NCBI GenBank assembly: GCA_964247295.1
Contig: CAXTTV010000005.1
Coordinates: forward strand, 1 to 58,521
DNA length: 58,521 bases
Origin: CAXTTV01 sp964247295
GTDB taxonomy: Bacteria > Chloroflexota > Ktedonobacteria > Ktedonobacterales > Ktedonobacteraceae
Direction: 5' to 3'
Part shown: piece after piece, positions 34,602-44,590 of the stretch
Layout: every line of letters starts with the position of its first letter
Position numbering within the stretch: position 1 is the first letter of the stretch
Position numbers and translations under genes: made by a program
The notes under the pieces: generated by a model
The model's database searches: none
What the model saw: the letters and a program-made list of their open reading frames with translations, nothing else
Told to the model about the DNA's origin: nothing

Positions 34602-37600
34602 TCAAGTTGTAGAGTTTGTTACGATCCTTTGATAGAGCCTCTGGATAAACGACCCGGGCTCAACCGCTAATTCCTCTTGCAATACTTCCACACAACGCTG
34701 ATATTGACGGACGGCAAGATTGCGCTTTCCTTGCCGAAGATAGCAGCGCATCACTCCATGATGAGCCTCTTCCGCGCAATTATCAACTGCCAGTATATGC
34801 TGCCAATGAACAATGCTCTCATCAAACTTTTCTCGCCTCCAGGCAATTTGCGCGAGTTGATGGCGGGCATCAAGATAATATCTCCGCAGCTCATCGCGCC
34901 GCGCCACACACCAGTTACTATAAAAAGATTGAACATAATCACCCTGATAAAGCTCTATCATCTTTTTCAAAGCTTCGCTCATGGCATCTTCCGTATCCGC
35001 TTCACGAGCTTTTAGCGCGATCCTATACTGCTGCTCAAACATGGAAACATCATAGTAAATCTGCTTATGAGACTGCGCTGTCAGATCCAAACTATACGTT
35101 CCAGCCTGGGAAATAATGCTGTTTTCTCCCACTGCTTTCCGCAAATAAAAAACGGTTGAGCGCAACTTCTGGTCAATGTTGTCGTCTACTTCAGGCCATA
35201 AAGTATCAATAATCTGTTCTTTGCGTATCGGACGCTGACAATCTAGCAAATAAAAATAAAGCTCCATGGATCTCGCCATTCGCCAGCGCGTAACCGGAAC
35301 TCCATTAATAATCACAGCCGGCTCACCTAATGCCTGAATAGATACGACAGAGGCATCTTTCTGTACAACAATCGGTGAAACTTCAGGTATGTCCTGAGGA
35401 AGACTATTTTCCGAGCGAGCAGCAAGGTGAAACCACGTTTCTACACATGGCGTATATGGTGTGATTTGCAGTACCTGACGGAGAACAGGAAAACGCTCGA
35501 TCTCATGAGACGCAATATGCGCATAGCTTTCTTGCACAACGATAGCAACTGCCTTCTCTATTAGCCTGTGCATCTCAACAAGATTTTCTTGTTTCCACTG
35601 GCATACAGCCAGTCGGAGTAGCGCTGGAATAAGAGAAAGCTTGTCATCCGTGGCTTCAGATACAGAGACTACCGTTGAGAGATGTTCACAGGCCTGCTGA
35701 TATTCGCCCTGCATAAGTAAGATTGTGCCGCAAATCAGCGTGTAAAACGTTACAGCATACCCTCGGGAGCCGCTTTTTTGTAATTCAACCTGCTTCATAA
35801 AAAGTTGTGCCGTCGCGATATCATTCATCAGAAGATAATTCAGCGAGAGAAAACAAAGTATTGAGTTGGTTAAATAGGTATCTTGCACATTCTTTGCTAA
35901 CGCCAGAGCATCTTCAAACATCGGCAAGGCTTGAGTATAAAGGTTCTGTCCCTGATACATTTCCCCAAGATTGAGCAGAGCATACGACTCACAATTCCTA
36001 AGCCCCATCTTACGCGCAAGCTGTAAAGCTTTTACCAAAAAAACCTCGGCCTCTTGAAAATGCCCCATACAACATTTGGTATACCCCATCCCAATAACGC
36101 TATTGACCTCCCCAATCTTGTCATGCACATGCTCATAATAATGAATCGCACGCGAACGATGATGCTCTGCCAGCACATAGTTTCCCATGACATTGTACGT
36201 AACCGCAAGCTGATTATGGAATCTGGCGGCCTGACGAGATTTTGTGTCAGTACCGGCTATCTGAAGGGCCTGTTGAAGACAGGTAATCGCGGTCTGGTTC
36301 TCTCCTAAAGCGCTGGCACATTGCCCTAGGCGTGAGTACGCGAGCCCACGCAACAGCTTATCATCAGCCGTAAGCAATGGAAAACACTGCTTGCATAATT
36401 GTTGAGCCTGATAATAATTTCCCTGGTTACAGGCAGCTCCGCTACGATGAAGCAGGATCTGGGCCTGGATAAATGGTGTAAGATCAGCTTCAAAAGTGGC
36501 TTCTGGATTATCTAAGGCTGCTTGCGCATAATCCAAAAGCCTGATTGCTTGCTCTGTTTCTGCATGGTTCAGATGGACGTTCGCACGAGAGATTAAAATT
36601 TGGGGGAAACGCGCCAGTACCCCAAAAGAGAGACTGTCAATCCACTGTGTGATTTTCTCAGAGTAACCTTTAACAAGCATTGGACGCACCATCTCATTGA
36701 TAATCTCAGCGGCGAACATCTCCTCTCCAGCTATAAGTGCATGAACAATCGCCTTTTCATATTCTTGAGCCTCGCTTAAGATCTCTGAGGCCCGTCTATG
36801 AAGTTCCGCAAAGCGTTCAGGACGCTTCTGTTGTAATTCTTCATAGAGCATGTCGCGTAAAATGGGATAGCATGTGTAAAACATCTCTCCCCCATTCCCG
36901 TGACGTGTCACAAATAATCCTTGTTGCTCTATGTAATCTAGCTGGGTAACTGCATCAGAGGTGGACAGTAAGTGGTTACACCATTCGGGGATCATCTGCT
37001 CTAGAACTGAATTCTCTTGTAAAAAATGATAAAGGTGCCGCTCATTCTTGAAAACTTCATGCACCATGTATGCGAAAAGAGCCTGACGGTTCACATACAT
37101 GGTTGATGAACCAATACTCATCTGGGAACAATGGGCATGCGAGGCAAAAGGAACTCCCCCCTGATATGTCCCCAAAAGCAGCCCCGTAACCCAACCATCA
37201 AACATCTCTACAAGCGCCTGCATCTCTTCTTCTGGCAACGCCTTCCGTCCCTGTAACGTTGTCAACGCTTGCATATCTTGTGTACTAAAACGCAATTGAT
37301 CTTTCCCGACGGCAAGTAACTGTCGGCGCGCCACAAGCAGCGCCAGATCTATCGTCGGTATTGCCCGACTCTCAAGCACAATGGCGCAGTGTGGAGGCAA
37401 ATAGTTGATCAGGTGATTGATCAGATGATGCACATCAGAGGTGGAAGCGATTTCGTGATAATTGCACAGAAGGAGGGCACACCGCTCCTCTATCTCTTCA
37501 TCCACCGTTGCTGCTACCATCTCCATTAACTCTTCAAAATAATGCAGTGAGGCCGGGCCCGTAAGGCTACTGGTACGAATGCTCTCTACAATTCCATCAA

Positions 37601-37913
37601 ACTCTTGACCAAATTCTGGAAACTGATGACGAATACAGGCGATTAGCATCTCAAGAAAGGTCGCGTTATCACTGTCAGCTCTATCTAACATATACCAGCA
37701 ACAAGTTGCCTGGGTACGCTGCGCAACCTCGGCCAGGAGCGTGGTTTTTCCATACCCTGCCGGCGCGCAAAGTAGCACGAGCTTATAGATGTGATCGCTC
37801 TCTATAGCCAGATCTATTCCATCTACCAACATCTTGACTAAAGGTTCTCGATGTAGCACTGCTGATGGAACATTTGGACACAAGAATTTCCTTCGCTTAT
37901 GGATGCGGCGCAT
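34602..37913 (-). CDS. MalT/SARP-type transcriptional activator (NTPase, TPRs, winged helix, BTAD)
   Basis: 1,103 residues. An N-terminal STAND-type NTPase has Walker A APAGYGKTT at residues 50-58. A MalT-like middle (~350-830) carries many TPRs (for example LGEMYQGQNLYTQALPMFEDALALAK). Near residue 860 a winged-helix DNA-binding domain begins (VSIQALGEPAVIINGVPVTRW, then MELYFYLLDCQRPIRKEQI), followed by a BTAD domain (MIELYQGDYVQSFYSNWC ... LEEELAVEPG-like end). SARP activators control antibiotic clusters, and this one sits between the tRNA and the LuxR gene, 1.7 kb before the RiPP precursor. It is probably a cluster-linked regulator sensing a ligand through the NTPase/TPR region. Divergent from the LuxR gene. 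Confidence 0.9.
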   Translation of the reverse strand: MRRIHKRRKFLCPNVPSAVLHREPLVKMLVDGIDLAIESDHIYKLVLLCAPAGYGKTTLLAEVAQRTQATCCWYMLDRADSDNATFLEMLIACIRHQFPEFGQEFDGIVESIRTSSLTGPASLHYFEELMEMVAATVDEEIEERCALLLCNYHEIASTSDVHHLINHLINYLPPHCAIVLESRAIPTIDLALLVARRQLLAVGKDQLRFSTQDMQALTTLQGRKALPEEEMQALVEMFDGWVTGLLLGTYQGGVPFASHAHCSQMSIGSSTMYVNRQALFAYMVHEVFKNERHLYHFLQENSVLEQMIPEWCNHLLSTSDAVTQLDYIEQQGLFVTRHGNGGEMFYTCYPILRDMLYEELQQKRPERFAELHRRASEILSEAQEYEKAIVHALIAGEEMFAAEIINEMVRPMLVKGYSEKITQWIDSLSFGVLARFPQILISRANVHLNHAETEQAIRLLDYAQAALDNPEATFEADLTPFIQAQILLHRSGAACNQGNYYQAQQLCKQCFPLLTADDKLLRGLAYSRLGQCASALGENQTAITCLQQALQIAGTDTKSRQAARFHNQLAVTYNVMGNYVLAEHHRSRAIHYYEHVHDKIGEVNSVIGMGYTKCCMGHFQEAEVFLVKALQLARKMGLRNCESYALLNLGEMYQGQNLYTQALPMFEDALALAKNVQDTYLTNSILCFLSLNYLLMNDIATAQLFMKQVELQKSGSRGYAVTFYTLICGTILLMQGEYQQACEHLSTVVSVSEATDDKLSLIPALLRLAVCQWKQENLVEMHRLIEKAVAIVVQESYAHIASHEIERFPVLRQVLQITPYTPCVETWFHLAARSENSLPQDIPEVSPIVVQKDASVVSIQALGEPAVIINGVPVTRWRMARSMELYFYLLDCQRPIRKEQIIDTLWPEVDDNIDQKLRSTVFYLRKAVGENSIISQAGTYSLDLTAQSHKQIYYDVSMFEQQYRIALKAREADTEDAMSEALKKMIELYQGDYVQSFYSNWCVARRDELRRYYLDARHQLAQIAWRREKFDESIVHWQHILAVDNCAEEAHHGVMRCYLRQGKRNLAVRQYQRCVEVLQEELAVEPGSFIQRLYQRIVTNSTT

Positions 37914-38289
37914 TCCAACTCCTCTCTTAAAACAAAGAAATATGGCTTCAACACTTCAATCGCGCTATCGCTGTGCCGCATATACGAATGTGGGTAAAGT
38001 AGAAATCAAAGCATTTCTCACATAAACTCTATGGCTGAGAATCAATCTTGAACTATATGAGCAGCAATAGGTATACGGTGAAACGTTTTACAAAATATAT
38101 GCCTTTTTTGAAAAATAGATCATATTACTATTATGAACAAGTTAATGTAATTTTTGCAAGAGTCACATTTAAGATTCTATTCTTTTTAGCGGGCTTATCT
38201 TGATTATCCAGGTACATACAATACAAATATGCAAAAACGCCAGAGGTAAAAAGAACTGTTTTTCCCATTACAGGTGACCCAGGTTGCGA
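37914..38289. other. Divergent regulator promoter region
   Basis: About 375 bp of A/T-rich DNA between the SARP/MalT and LuxR genes, expected to carry both promoters. I see no gene or strong repeat here; the TATTACTATTATGAAC area near 38125 is promoter-like but unproven. Confidence 0.4.
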
Positions 38290-39114
38290 ATGTATGATAT
38301 TGCGCTGCGAATTTATTGTAAACGAGAACTTACTATGCTCTCTAATGTAACACTTCTTACTGTTTGTCCTATGTTTCTCACGACATACCTATCAGCAAAC
38401 GAAGAACTGGTTCTGTTTGCTGCGCAATGGAGGCTTTTCTCTATGAGTATCGAACATTCTTTTCCTATACCAATGCTCTATCCTTTACCTGAGAAGAGCG
38501 ATAAAGATGGGCAAGATGCCTGTCATGAACCACGGCTTGACTACATCTTTCATCTTCTACAATTCAGTCAGTTACTGTGCACTCACCAGATCAATCATGT
38601 CGAGGCTTTCTGTGAGGAAGTGAAACGCATTACGCAAGATAAAGCTCAACTGCGCCTCAGCAATCAGCATGCTTTAAAAAGAATATCCTTTCCAACCAGC
38701 ACTTCAGCTATTCTACCTGTCCAATTTGGAGAGGCCACCTATGGAACGCTCTCTATCGCTGCCGACCCCCAGCAACAGATGCAGCCAGCTATTACTATGC
38801 CAACCGCTCATCTACTGGCTTATATCTGCGGACTTATTCTGCACATGCTTGAAGGAACGTCTTTTTTGCGCACCCAATGCCAACAACTAAAATATCATGT
38901 CAATGGACCATTGACGAAACGTGAGCGAGAGGTTCTTTCACTTATTTATCGTGGCTATACTCAGGAAGAGATTGCGGACAGCTTGAGCATCTCTCCTACA
39001 ACTGTCTGCAAACACCGCCAACATATCTATGAACAGCTTGGTGTACATAATGAATATGACGCACGCCTGGCAGCTTATCATCTCGGACTTTTCTCCCTCG
39101 TTGATGGAAACTAA
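38290..39114 (+). CDS. LuxR-type HTH transcriptional regulator
   Basis: About 274 residues from the ATG at 38290. A later Met at 38335 (MLSNVTLL) is an alternative start. The C-terminus is a LuxR HTH: LTKREREVLSLIYRGYTQEEIADSLSISPTTVCKHRQHI, with residues 215-260 forming helices H1-H4. The N-terminal ~190 residues are a GAF/PAS-like region of unknown ligand; no receiver motif is seen. It lies 472 bp upstream of the RiPP precursor, reading toward it, so it probably activates or tunes the cluster. No terminator is evident between them. Confidence 0.88.
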   Translation: MYDIALRIYCKRELTMLSNVTLLTVCPMFLTTYLSANEELVLFAAQWRLFSMSIEHSFPIPMLYPLPEKSDKDGQDACHEPRLDYIFHLLQFSQLLCTHQINHVEAFCEEVKRITQDKAQLRLSNQHALKRISFPTSTSAILPVQFGEATYGTLSIAADPQQQMQPAITMPTAHLLAYICGLILHMLEGTSFLRTQCQQLKYHVNGPLTKREREVLSLIYRGYTQEEIADSLSISPTTVCKHRQHIYEQLGVHNEYDARLAAYHLGLFSLVDGN

Positions 39115-39586
39115 ACTCACGAATATATGCCTGAACGGCCTCGTTTTACGCCATTCTTCAGGCATATACCACTGTTATTTCCTCTCTATGCCGATTCATC
39201 CCCCCACATCCACAAGCCTACGCTTCATTCTTTTTTTCTACTCTCTAAACAACGTAACCCTAGTTCACCAAAGAACCTCTATCATCCCCTTGTACAAAAC
39301 CAGCTACTCTGTTAAAAGTAGAATTTTCCTTTTTTAAGAGAAAAATAAATAAAGTATGCAAACCATGTATAAAAATTCATTTGCGTTTATGCTATTCCTG
39401 TGCAGTGAAGGAAGACAAAGAGATGCACAACACCGTCGATCCTTGTAGTGCAATCCCGTGCGATAAGCACGATGCATCCAATTCACAGAGGCTGCACACT
39501 TGCGGATCTACCTTGATAGTTTTTGTCAACCGGCTTGTAGCTCCACTCTATTGCTCAAGCAAAGTATCCACAGGAGGATTTTCACT
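39115..39586. other. Leader region of the RiPP cluster
   Basis: 472 bp between the LuxR stop and the precursor ATG. Open frames across it lack ribosome sites and protein-like composition. It should hold the cluster promoter; a long untranslated leader is possible. AGGAGGATT lies just before the precursor start. Confidence 0.45.
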
Positions 39587-39790
39587 ATGGCTTCTACTCC
39601 CAAAGACAACGCTCAGAAAATCGATGCCGATCTGCTCAAAGCCCAGCAGGAAGAGGTCCATCAGTTGGAGGTCGAGACCTTCGAGATCGAGGATTTCGTC
39701 GACGCTAACCAGAATATGGCCGATGCCTGTTCGACTTCCTGCACCAGCACTTGTAGCTCGACCAGCACCGATTCTACTTCTATCAGCTAG
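39587..39790 (+). CDS. Thiopeptide/LAP-type RiPP precursor peptide A
   Basis: 67 residues. The acidic leader includes QLEVETFEIEDFVD, the leader motif expected in thiazolylpeptide and goadsporin-type precursors, and ends around NMADA. The core is almost only Ser/Thr/Cys: CSTSCTSTCSSTS then TDSTSIS, with three Cys, many Ser and Thr for azole formation and dehydration. The ATG at 39587 follows AGGAGG at seven bases. It is the first gene of the cluster. The expected final product is a short heterocyclised, partly dehydrated peptide. Cleavage site is inferred. A long hairpin follows the gene. Confidence 0.88.
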   Translation: MASTPKDNAQKIDADLLKAQQEEVHQLEVETFEIEDFVDANQNMADACSTSCTSTCSSTSTDSTSIS

Positions 39791-39837
39791 ATATTCACCC
39801 GATTCAGGGGAATTAGGGTAGGGGTACACCCCATTGC

Positions 39838-39899
39838 TTACAACCATCATGTCTGTTCCTTATCCACTGAAGGCCCGAGGAACAGACAGATGATTGTAA
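39838..39899 (+). promoter_or_regulatory. Long imperfect hairpin after the precursor gene
   Basis: TTACAA.C.CATC.A.TGTCTGTTCCT (39838-39860) pairs with the arm at 39878-39899; 21 base pairs are formed, with one C/A mismatch and one bulged A, around a 17-base loop. No T-run follows. This is the position at which RiPP operons often reduce read-through or protect precursor mRNA, giving more peptide than enzyme. Confidence 0.72.
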
Positions 39900-39918
39900 A
39901 ACAAAAGCGAGGTATAAT

Positions 39919-42108
39919 ATGGCAAACCTGGCAGATATATACCCGAAATTTAAGCAAGACTCTATCTTCTTGCGCACGAAAGAGGGCGTTTTCTTTCAAC
40001 GGAATGATAAGTTCACTTTCCGTCTGAAAGGGGCTTCGATCTATCAATGGATTACAACGCTTCTCCCTTATATGAATGGCGAAAAGACACTGGCTGAGAT
40101 CAGCGCGCAGCTCTCGCCCGAGCAATCAAAGTTGATCTATCAACTCGTGAGTACCCTTTTGGAAAGAGGGATTCTTAAAGATGAGAAGCGGGAGTCTACT
40201 GCTGTCCTCAGCCCAAACCTTCGGGAACATTTCCGCCCACAAATTGAATTTATCGACCATTATGTCGATCTTCCTCAAGAACGGTTTCAGACATTTCGGA
40301 ATAGTCGCATTTTGCTCCTTGGCTCAGGTGAGGCTTTTCTGTCTCTGGCAAGCGTGCTTCTCGATAATGGCTTGAAGGAGATTTTTTTGTCGCCTGAGGA
40401 TCAGGTTACAAACTACCTCCCACATCTATATACAAAAGTCTAACAGCTCAATCAGCAGCGTCTGGAAGCACAGATTACTCCTGTAATTGACTGGCAGGAG
40501 GCTGGTCAAAGCGCACGGTATGATCTGATCGCTTACTGCTCCGATACTGGCTCGCTTCGTGCAGTGTATGAACTTACTCGATTCGCTGTAAAACATGAGA
40601 TTATGTTTGTCCCTGCCCTCCCTTATGCAGGCCAGGTCTCTATAGGCCCTCTTGTAGAGCCTACACAAGGCCCATGCTGGCTTTGCGCTCAGATCCGGAT
40701 CTCTACAAACAGCGAGCCTGCACACTTCACAGCCCGATGGCGCGATATGCTCCTGGGGACTGATACACCTCAACCCAATCTTCACACTGCGCTTGCTCGC
40801 CGTATGGGTAACGGTCTCGGATTTGAGCTTTTTAAGCTGTTGACCGGGGCGCTACCTACTGAGATTCAGCAGGGGGTCATCTTCCAGGATACTGAGACGC
40901 TAGAGTCTTCTTATGGAAAAGTCAGCCGATATCCATACTGCCCGATCTGCACGCCTTCTGAGGCAGATCAGGGAATTCAACAGCTACAGGAGATTGCTTC
41001 TGGTCAACGAGATCGACAGCTCGATGTGAGCGCGATAATTGAGCGGACACAGCGGCTGACAAATGAGCGGACGGGTATCTTCCAACGATTTGAGGATGGG
41101 CATATACTCCAGCTACCAGTAAAAATCTCCCGGTTGACCATTCATTCACCGGTAGCACCGACGGCAAAAAAACTGGACATTACGACATATAGCGTTGAGA
41201 ATGTGCTTGACGCTCGCTATCAAGCAATCCAGGAGGGGATCAAGATCTATACCCGGATGCTGCCAAAACTTCACCATCAGGTATCTGCTACGAGTGATGC
41301 TTTGATAACGGATGGCAAGCAGGCAATCTCTCCCTCTTCTATTACAACCTGGTCGGGCGTAGTACAGCCGGACCGTATGTCACATACCTCCTGGATACCG
41401 GGGATCTCGCTTCTCGATAACCATACGGCTTATCTCCCAGCGGCTGCGGTCTATCCAGAGACGCAGTTGAACCGTCATAACCTTTTTGAGAAAACAACCG
41501 CCGGGGCAGCTATCGGCCTGACATACGCGGAAACGGCACGTTCTGGCCTTGTCTCAGCATTAGCACATGAGCAGATCCACGATCTGGTCCGTGGACGAAC
41601 GACAATCATTGATCTTGAACCAACCCTTCAAGAGGAAACGGATAAAGATATTGTCTTTTTAATCCAGAGCCTCAAACACTTTGAATGTCCATGCGCTATT
41701 TGGGAGATTGTCACAAACACGCCGATCCATGTGACCATTGCTCTCTCTAAAGATGAGCAAACTCTAGAAAACTATGCCATTGGTTATGGATTGACAGGAC
41801 GAGAGGCTGCTCATCAGGCCTTGCTCGGCCTGGTTGGCACGATCCAATTACAACAGACAAATGAACCACCTTCGCAATGTCCAACACTTCTCTTCCCATG
41901 GTTTTCGGTACGTAGCGACTTCCCCCAGGGAGAGGCGGAAAACAGTCGTTATTACGCTCCAGCCAGCAGCTATGAAGATTTGCGAAACTACTTGCGAACG
42001 CATAAACGTGATGCTTTCTTTGTAAATACAACCACATCAGATATCCTAGAGACGGCCTCGTTTATCAGTGCCATGATCATCCTCGCTAAAGCAGAAAGTG
42101 ATAGGTAA
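39919..42108 (+). pseudogene. TOMM leader-binding E1/ThiF-like protein, interrupted by one in-frame TAA
   Basis: The frame runs from ATG 39919 (GCGAGG upstream) to 42108 and is broken only by TAA at 40441-40443. With one base changed (CAA, Gln) it would give a 729-residue 'ocin-ThiF-like' protein. The N-terminal ~90 residues form a PqqD-like winged-helix RRE (KFTFRLKGASIYQWI...), which should grip the precursor leader. A Rossmann-like segment ILLLGSGEAFLSLASVLL follows but lacks a full ATP site. After the stop, zinc-type pairs CWLC and CPIC are kept. The ORF downstream of the stop (from 40564) is ordinary coding sequence. This may be a true nonsense mutation, a sequencing error or two separate polypeptides. 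The intact protein presents the leader to the YcaO enzyme. Confidence 0.75.
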
Positions 42109-42254
42109 CAAACTGTTCCTTTAGAAAAGCCCCACATGGCTGCTTCAGTAACATTGTAAAGCATGAAAAGGAGAGGCTCTCTTTTTAGGGATCGGCAAAG
42201 CTTTTAGGACAAATAGTTATTCCACGACATACGCTCGCAAAGGAGAACTGTTCC

Positions 42255-42458
42255 ATGAAAAACCAACGTTTGATTGATCTCAGTCTTCTAGAGGCACACC
42301 CTTTCGAGGTCGAAGATATCGTTAGCCAGTCAACTCTTTTTGTTGGCTCTGCATCATGCAGCAACTTCGATCTTTACCATGATGGCATGCCTGACAATGA
42401 TACAGATCAGGAGAACACGCGAATACAGATCACGTTTAGCGCACACACTCAAGACTAG
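42255..42458 (+). CDS. Second RiPP precursor-like peptide B with divergent core
   Basis: 67 residues, the same length as precursor A. The leader LSLLEAHPFEVEDIVSQS matches A's FEIEDFV motif. The following segment, however, is GSASCSNFDLYHDGMPDND then TDQENTRIQITFSAHTQD: one Cys and few Ser/Thr, acidic, unlike a thiazole/oxazole-rich core. AAAGGAG precedes the ATG. It may be a variant substrate, a decoy/regulatory leader, or a decaying paralogue whose core has drifted. No frameshift that restores a rich core was found by eye. Its place directly before YcaO supports a cluster role. Confidence 0.65.
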   Translation: MKNQRLIDLSLLEAHPFEVEDIVSQSTLFVGSASCSNFDLYHDGMPDNDTDQENTRIQITFSAHTQD

Positions 42459-42533
42459 TGCTTTGCAAAGCTGATCCCCCTGAAGCCTACACTGGTGTTA
42501 CCAATTCTTTATCCGAAAGGGGAGTTGCCTATC

Positions 42534-44572
42534 ATGTTATATCTCGACGATCCATCTACTCTCTCCGTCATCATCCGAGAAACATCGTCGTCAATCGATG
42601 CCAGTTTGCAGGCAATAGGACAGTCTCTTGTCGACCAGACTCGCTTTATTGATGACCCGTACCTTTGTCGGAGCCTTGAACAGACAACGTTTGATATTGG
42701 AACCTTTGGCATGCTCGCCGAAGGGACTCAGGCCACTCTCCCAAAATGGACGAGCACGGCGGTTTGCCCGATCCGGCTTTATCATTCTCTCTTAGTTGTT
42801 GGTCCGCTCTATCGCCCAGATCAGCAAGAGGGTCCCTGCCCCCGTTGTCTGGAATTACGCTGGCTTGCTACTCGTTCCCGTGAAGAACAACAGGCGTTGC
42901 TCCGGTTGCAAGAAAAAGCAGTTGTAGGGCAGAACCCGCTTGTGACAATTTTTTCACTTCAGATGCTCTGGTCAACTGTTGAAATGCTCTTCCAGGATCA
43001 AAGTCCTTTCGCGACACCCGATGTGAGCTATGACCAGTTCTATGCTATCGATCTGGAAACACTTCACGCCGAGCGCTATCAGTTGATACCAGAGTCGTTC
43101 TGTCCCATCTGTGCATCTCCACGGGAAGATACACCTGAAGAAGCAACGATCAACCTGAGGTCGCTCAAAAAACCTCAGCCAGATGAGTATCGTCTCATCA
43201 AACCGCTTGAATACGATCTACCAGAGGCTGGTTATATTAACCCTGTCTGCGGCATGCTTGGAGCCAGGACATTTGAGGAATATCTTCATACTGTTACGAC
43301 CCCTGTCAGCGGACGATTCTCGATCAAGTCGCAATTGGCGGTCTATGACACCTGGTGGGGAGGTCATGGGAACAGCTATCATGTGAGCCAACGCCTGGGA
43401 CTACTGGAGGGCCTGGAGCGCTATACCGGTCATCGCGTGAGGGCTAAAAAAGTCTCTGTATATGAGAGCTATTCACACCTCGGCGATACGGCTCTCGATC
43501 CTGTCTCATGCGGGCTATACGATGATGAGTTTTATCAGAGGATGGCACCATACTATACACACTACTCCCCTGACGCAAAAATCCACTGGGTCTGGGGCTA
43601 TTCCTTTGGTCAGCAACGCCCAATTCTGGTTCCTGAGCAACTGGCCTATTATATGCATTATCGTCTTGATGAGCCTCATTTTATCCAGGATTGCTCAAAT
43701 GGGTGCGCGACTGGAAGCTCTATCGAAGAGGCAATTCTGTATGGATTGCTGGAGCTGGTTGAGCGCGATGGCTTTTTAATGAACTGGTACGCTAAACTCT
43801 CGCCCCGACGGATCGATCCCTGGAGCTGTAAAAACCGCAGCACATTAAATATTCTGGACCGCATCTATCGCCAGGGATACGATGTCTATCTGCTCGATAC
43901 CCGGATGGATATCCAGATCCCTTCGATTACGGCGATCGGTCTTTTACGCGGGAAAGGGCTCGGCAGTATGCTGCTGGCGGCGGGCAGTGGGCTTGAGCCA
44001 GAGGATACTGTTCGCTCGGCCCTCTGCGAAGTTGCTGCCTATATCCCCAGTTTCCAGAGTCGTCTGCAACAGAACCTGGAGCTTGTCCAGGAGATCGCTA
44101 AAGACTATACGAAGGTTACCGCTCTACAACACCACTCACTGTCTTACGGCGTACCAGAAATGGCCCAGAAAGCTTCTTTTCTCTATCAGAATGCGGCTGT
44201 TCTTCCTATCGACCAGTGCTATGCGGACTGGGTTCAACAGAGGCCTCATACCTATGACCTGCGAGATGATCTAAACCATTGTCTACAAGAAATTCTCCGG
44301 CTTGGTATGGATGTCATTGCTGTAGACCAGACTAGCCCGGAACTTGAACGCGTTGGCATTAAGGCCGCGAGTGTGATTGTACCAGGATTGATCCCTATTG
44401 NNNNNNNNNNNNNNNNNNNNNNNNNNNNNNNNNNNNNNCTATTGATTTTGGCTGGGGTCGAAATCGCGCGAAACAATTACCACGGATGCGTACCGTTCCC
44501 CGCCTGGCTGGCTGTCTTTCACACGATTTTGATCCCGCATATAGCAATGTACTACCACATCCATTTCCATAA
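42534..44572 (+). CDS. YcaO-domain cyclodehydratase (gap inside; frame restored by collapsing overlap)
   Basis: A heterocyclase that uses ATP to turn Cys/Ser/Thr into azolines. The N-terminal ~190 residues keep zinc-type pairs (CPRC, CPIC) like the tail of an E1-like protein. The YcaO domain (~230-664) has the ATP/Mg motif GCATGSSIEEAILYG...ELVERDGF. The C-terminus, read across the gap, is LIPIDFGWGRN ... NVLPHPFP, the proline-rich end required in YcaO enzymes. The 38-N gap has CTATTG at both sides; overlapping those six bases gives a 664-residue frame ending TAA at 44572. Taken literally the N run would frameshift the end. Start 42534 follows GGGGAG. SagB begins 18 bp later. Confidence 0.9.
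44401..44438. other. Assembly gap (38 N) inside the YcaO gene
   Basis: Left contig ends ...CCTATTG and right contig begins CTATTG. Merging the shared six bases restores the reading frame and a family-typical IDFGWGRN sequence, so the gap probably hides no DNA. Confidence 0.85.
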
Positions 44573-44590
44573 AGTCTGGGAGGTTAGACA

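Noticed and set aside
39381..39821. Longer open frame covering precursor A in another frame
   Set aside because: Overlaps the precursor, lacks a ribosome site, and is explained by skewed Ser/Thr codons.
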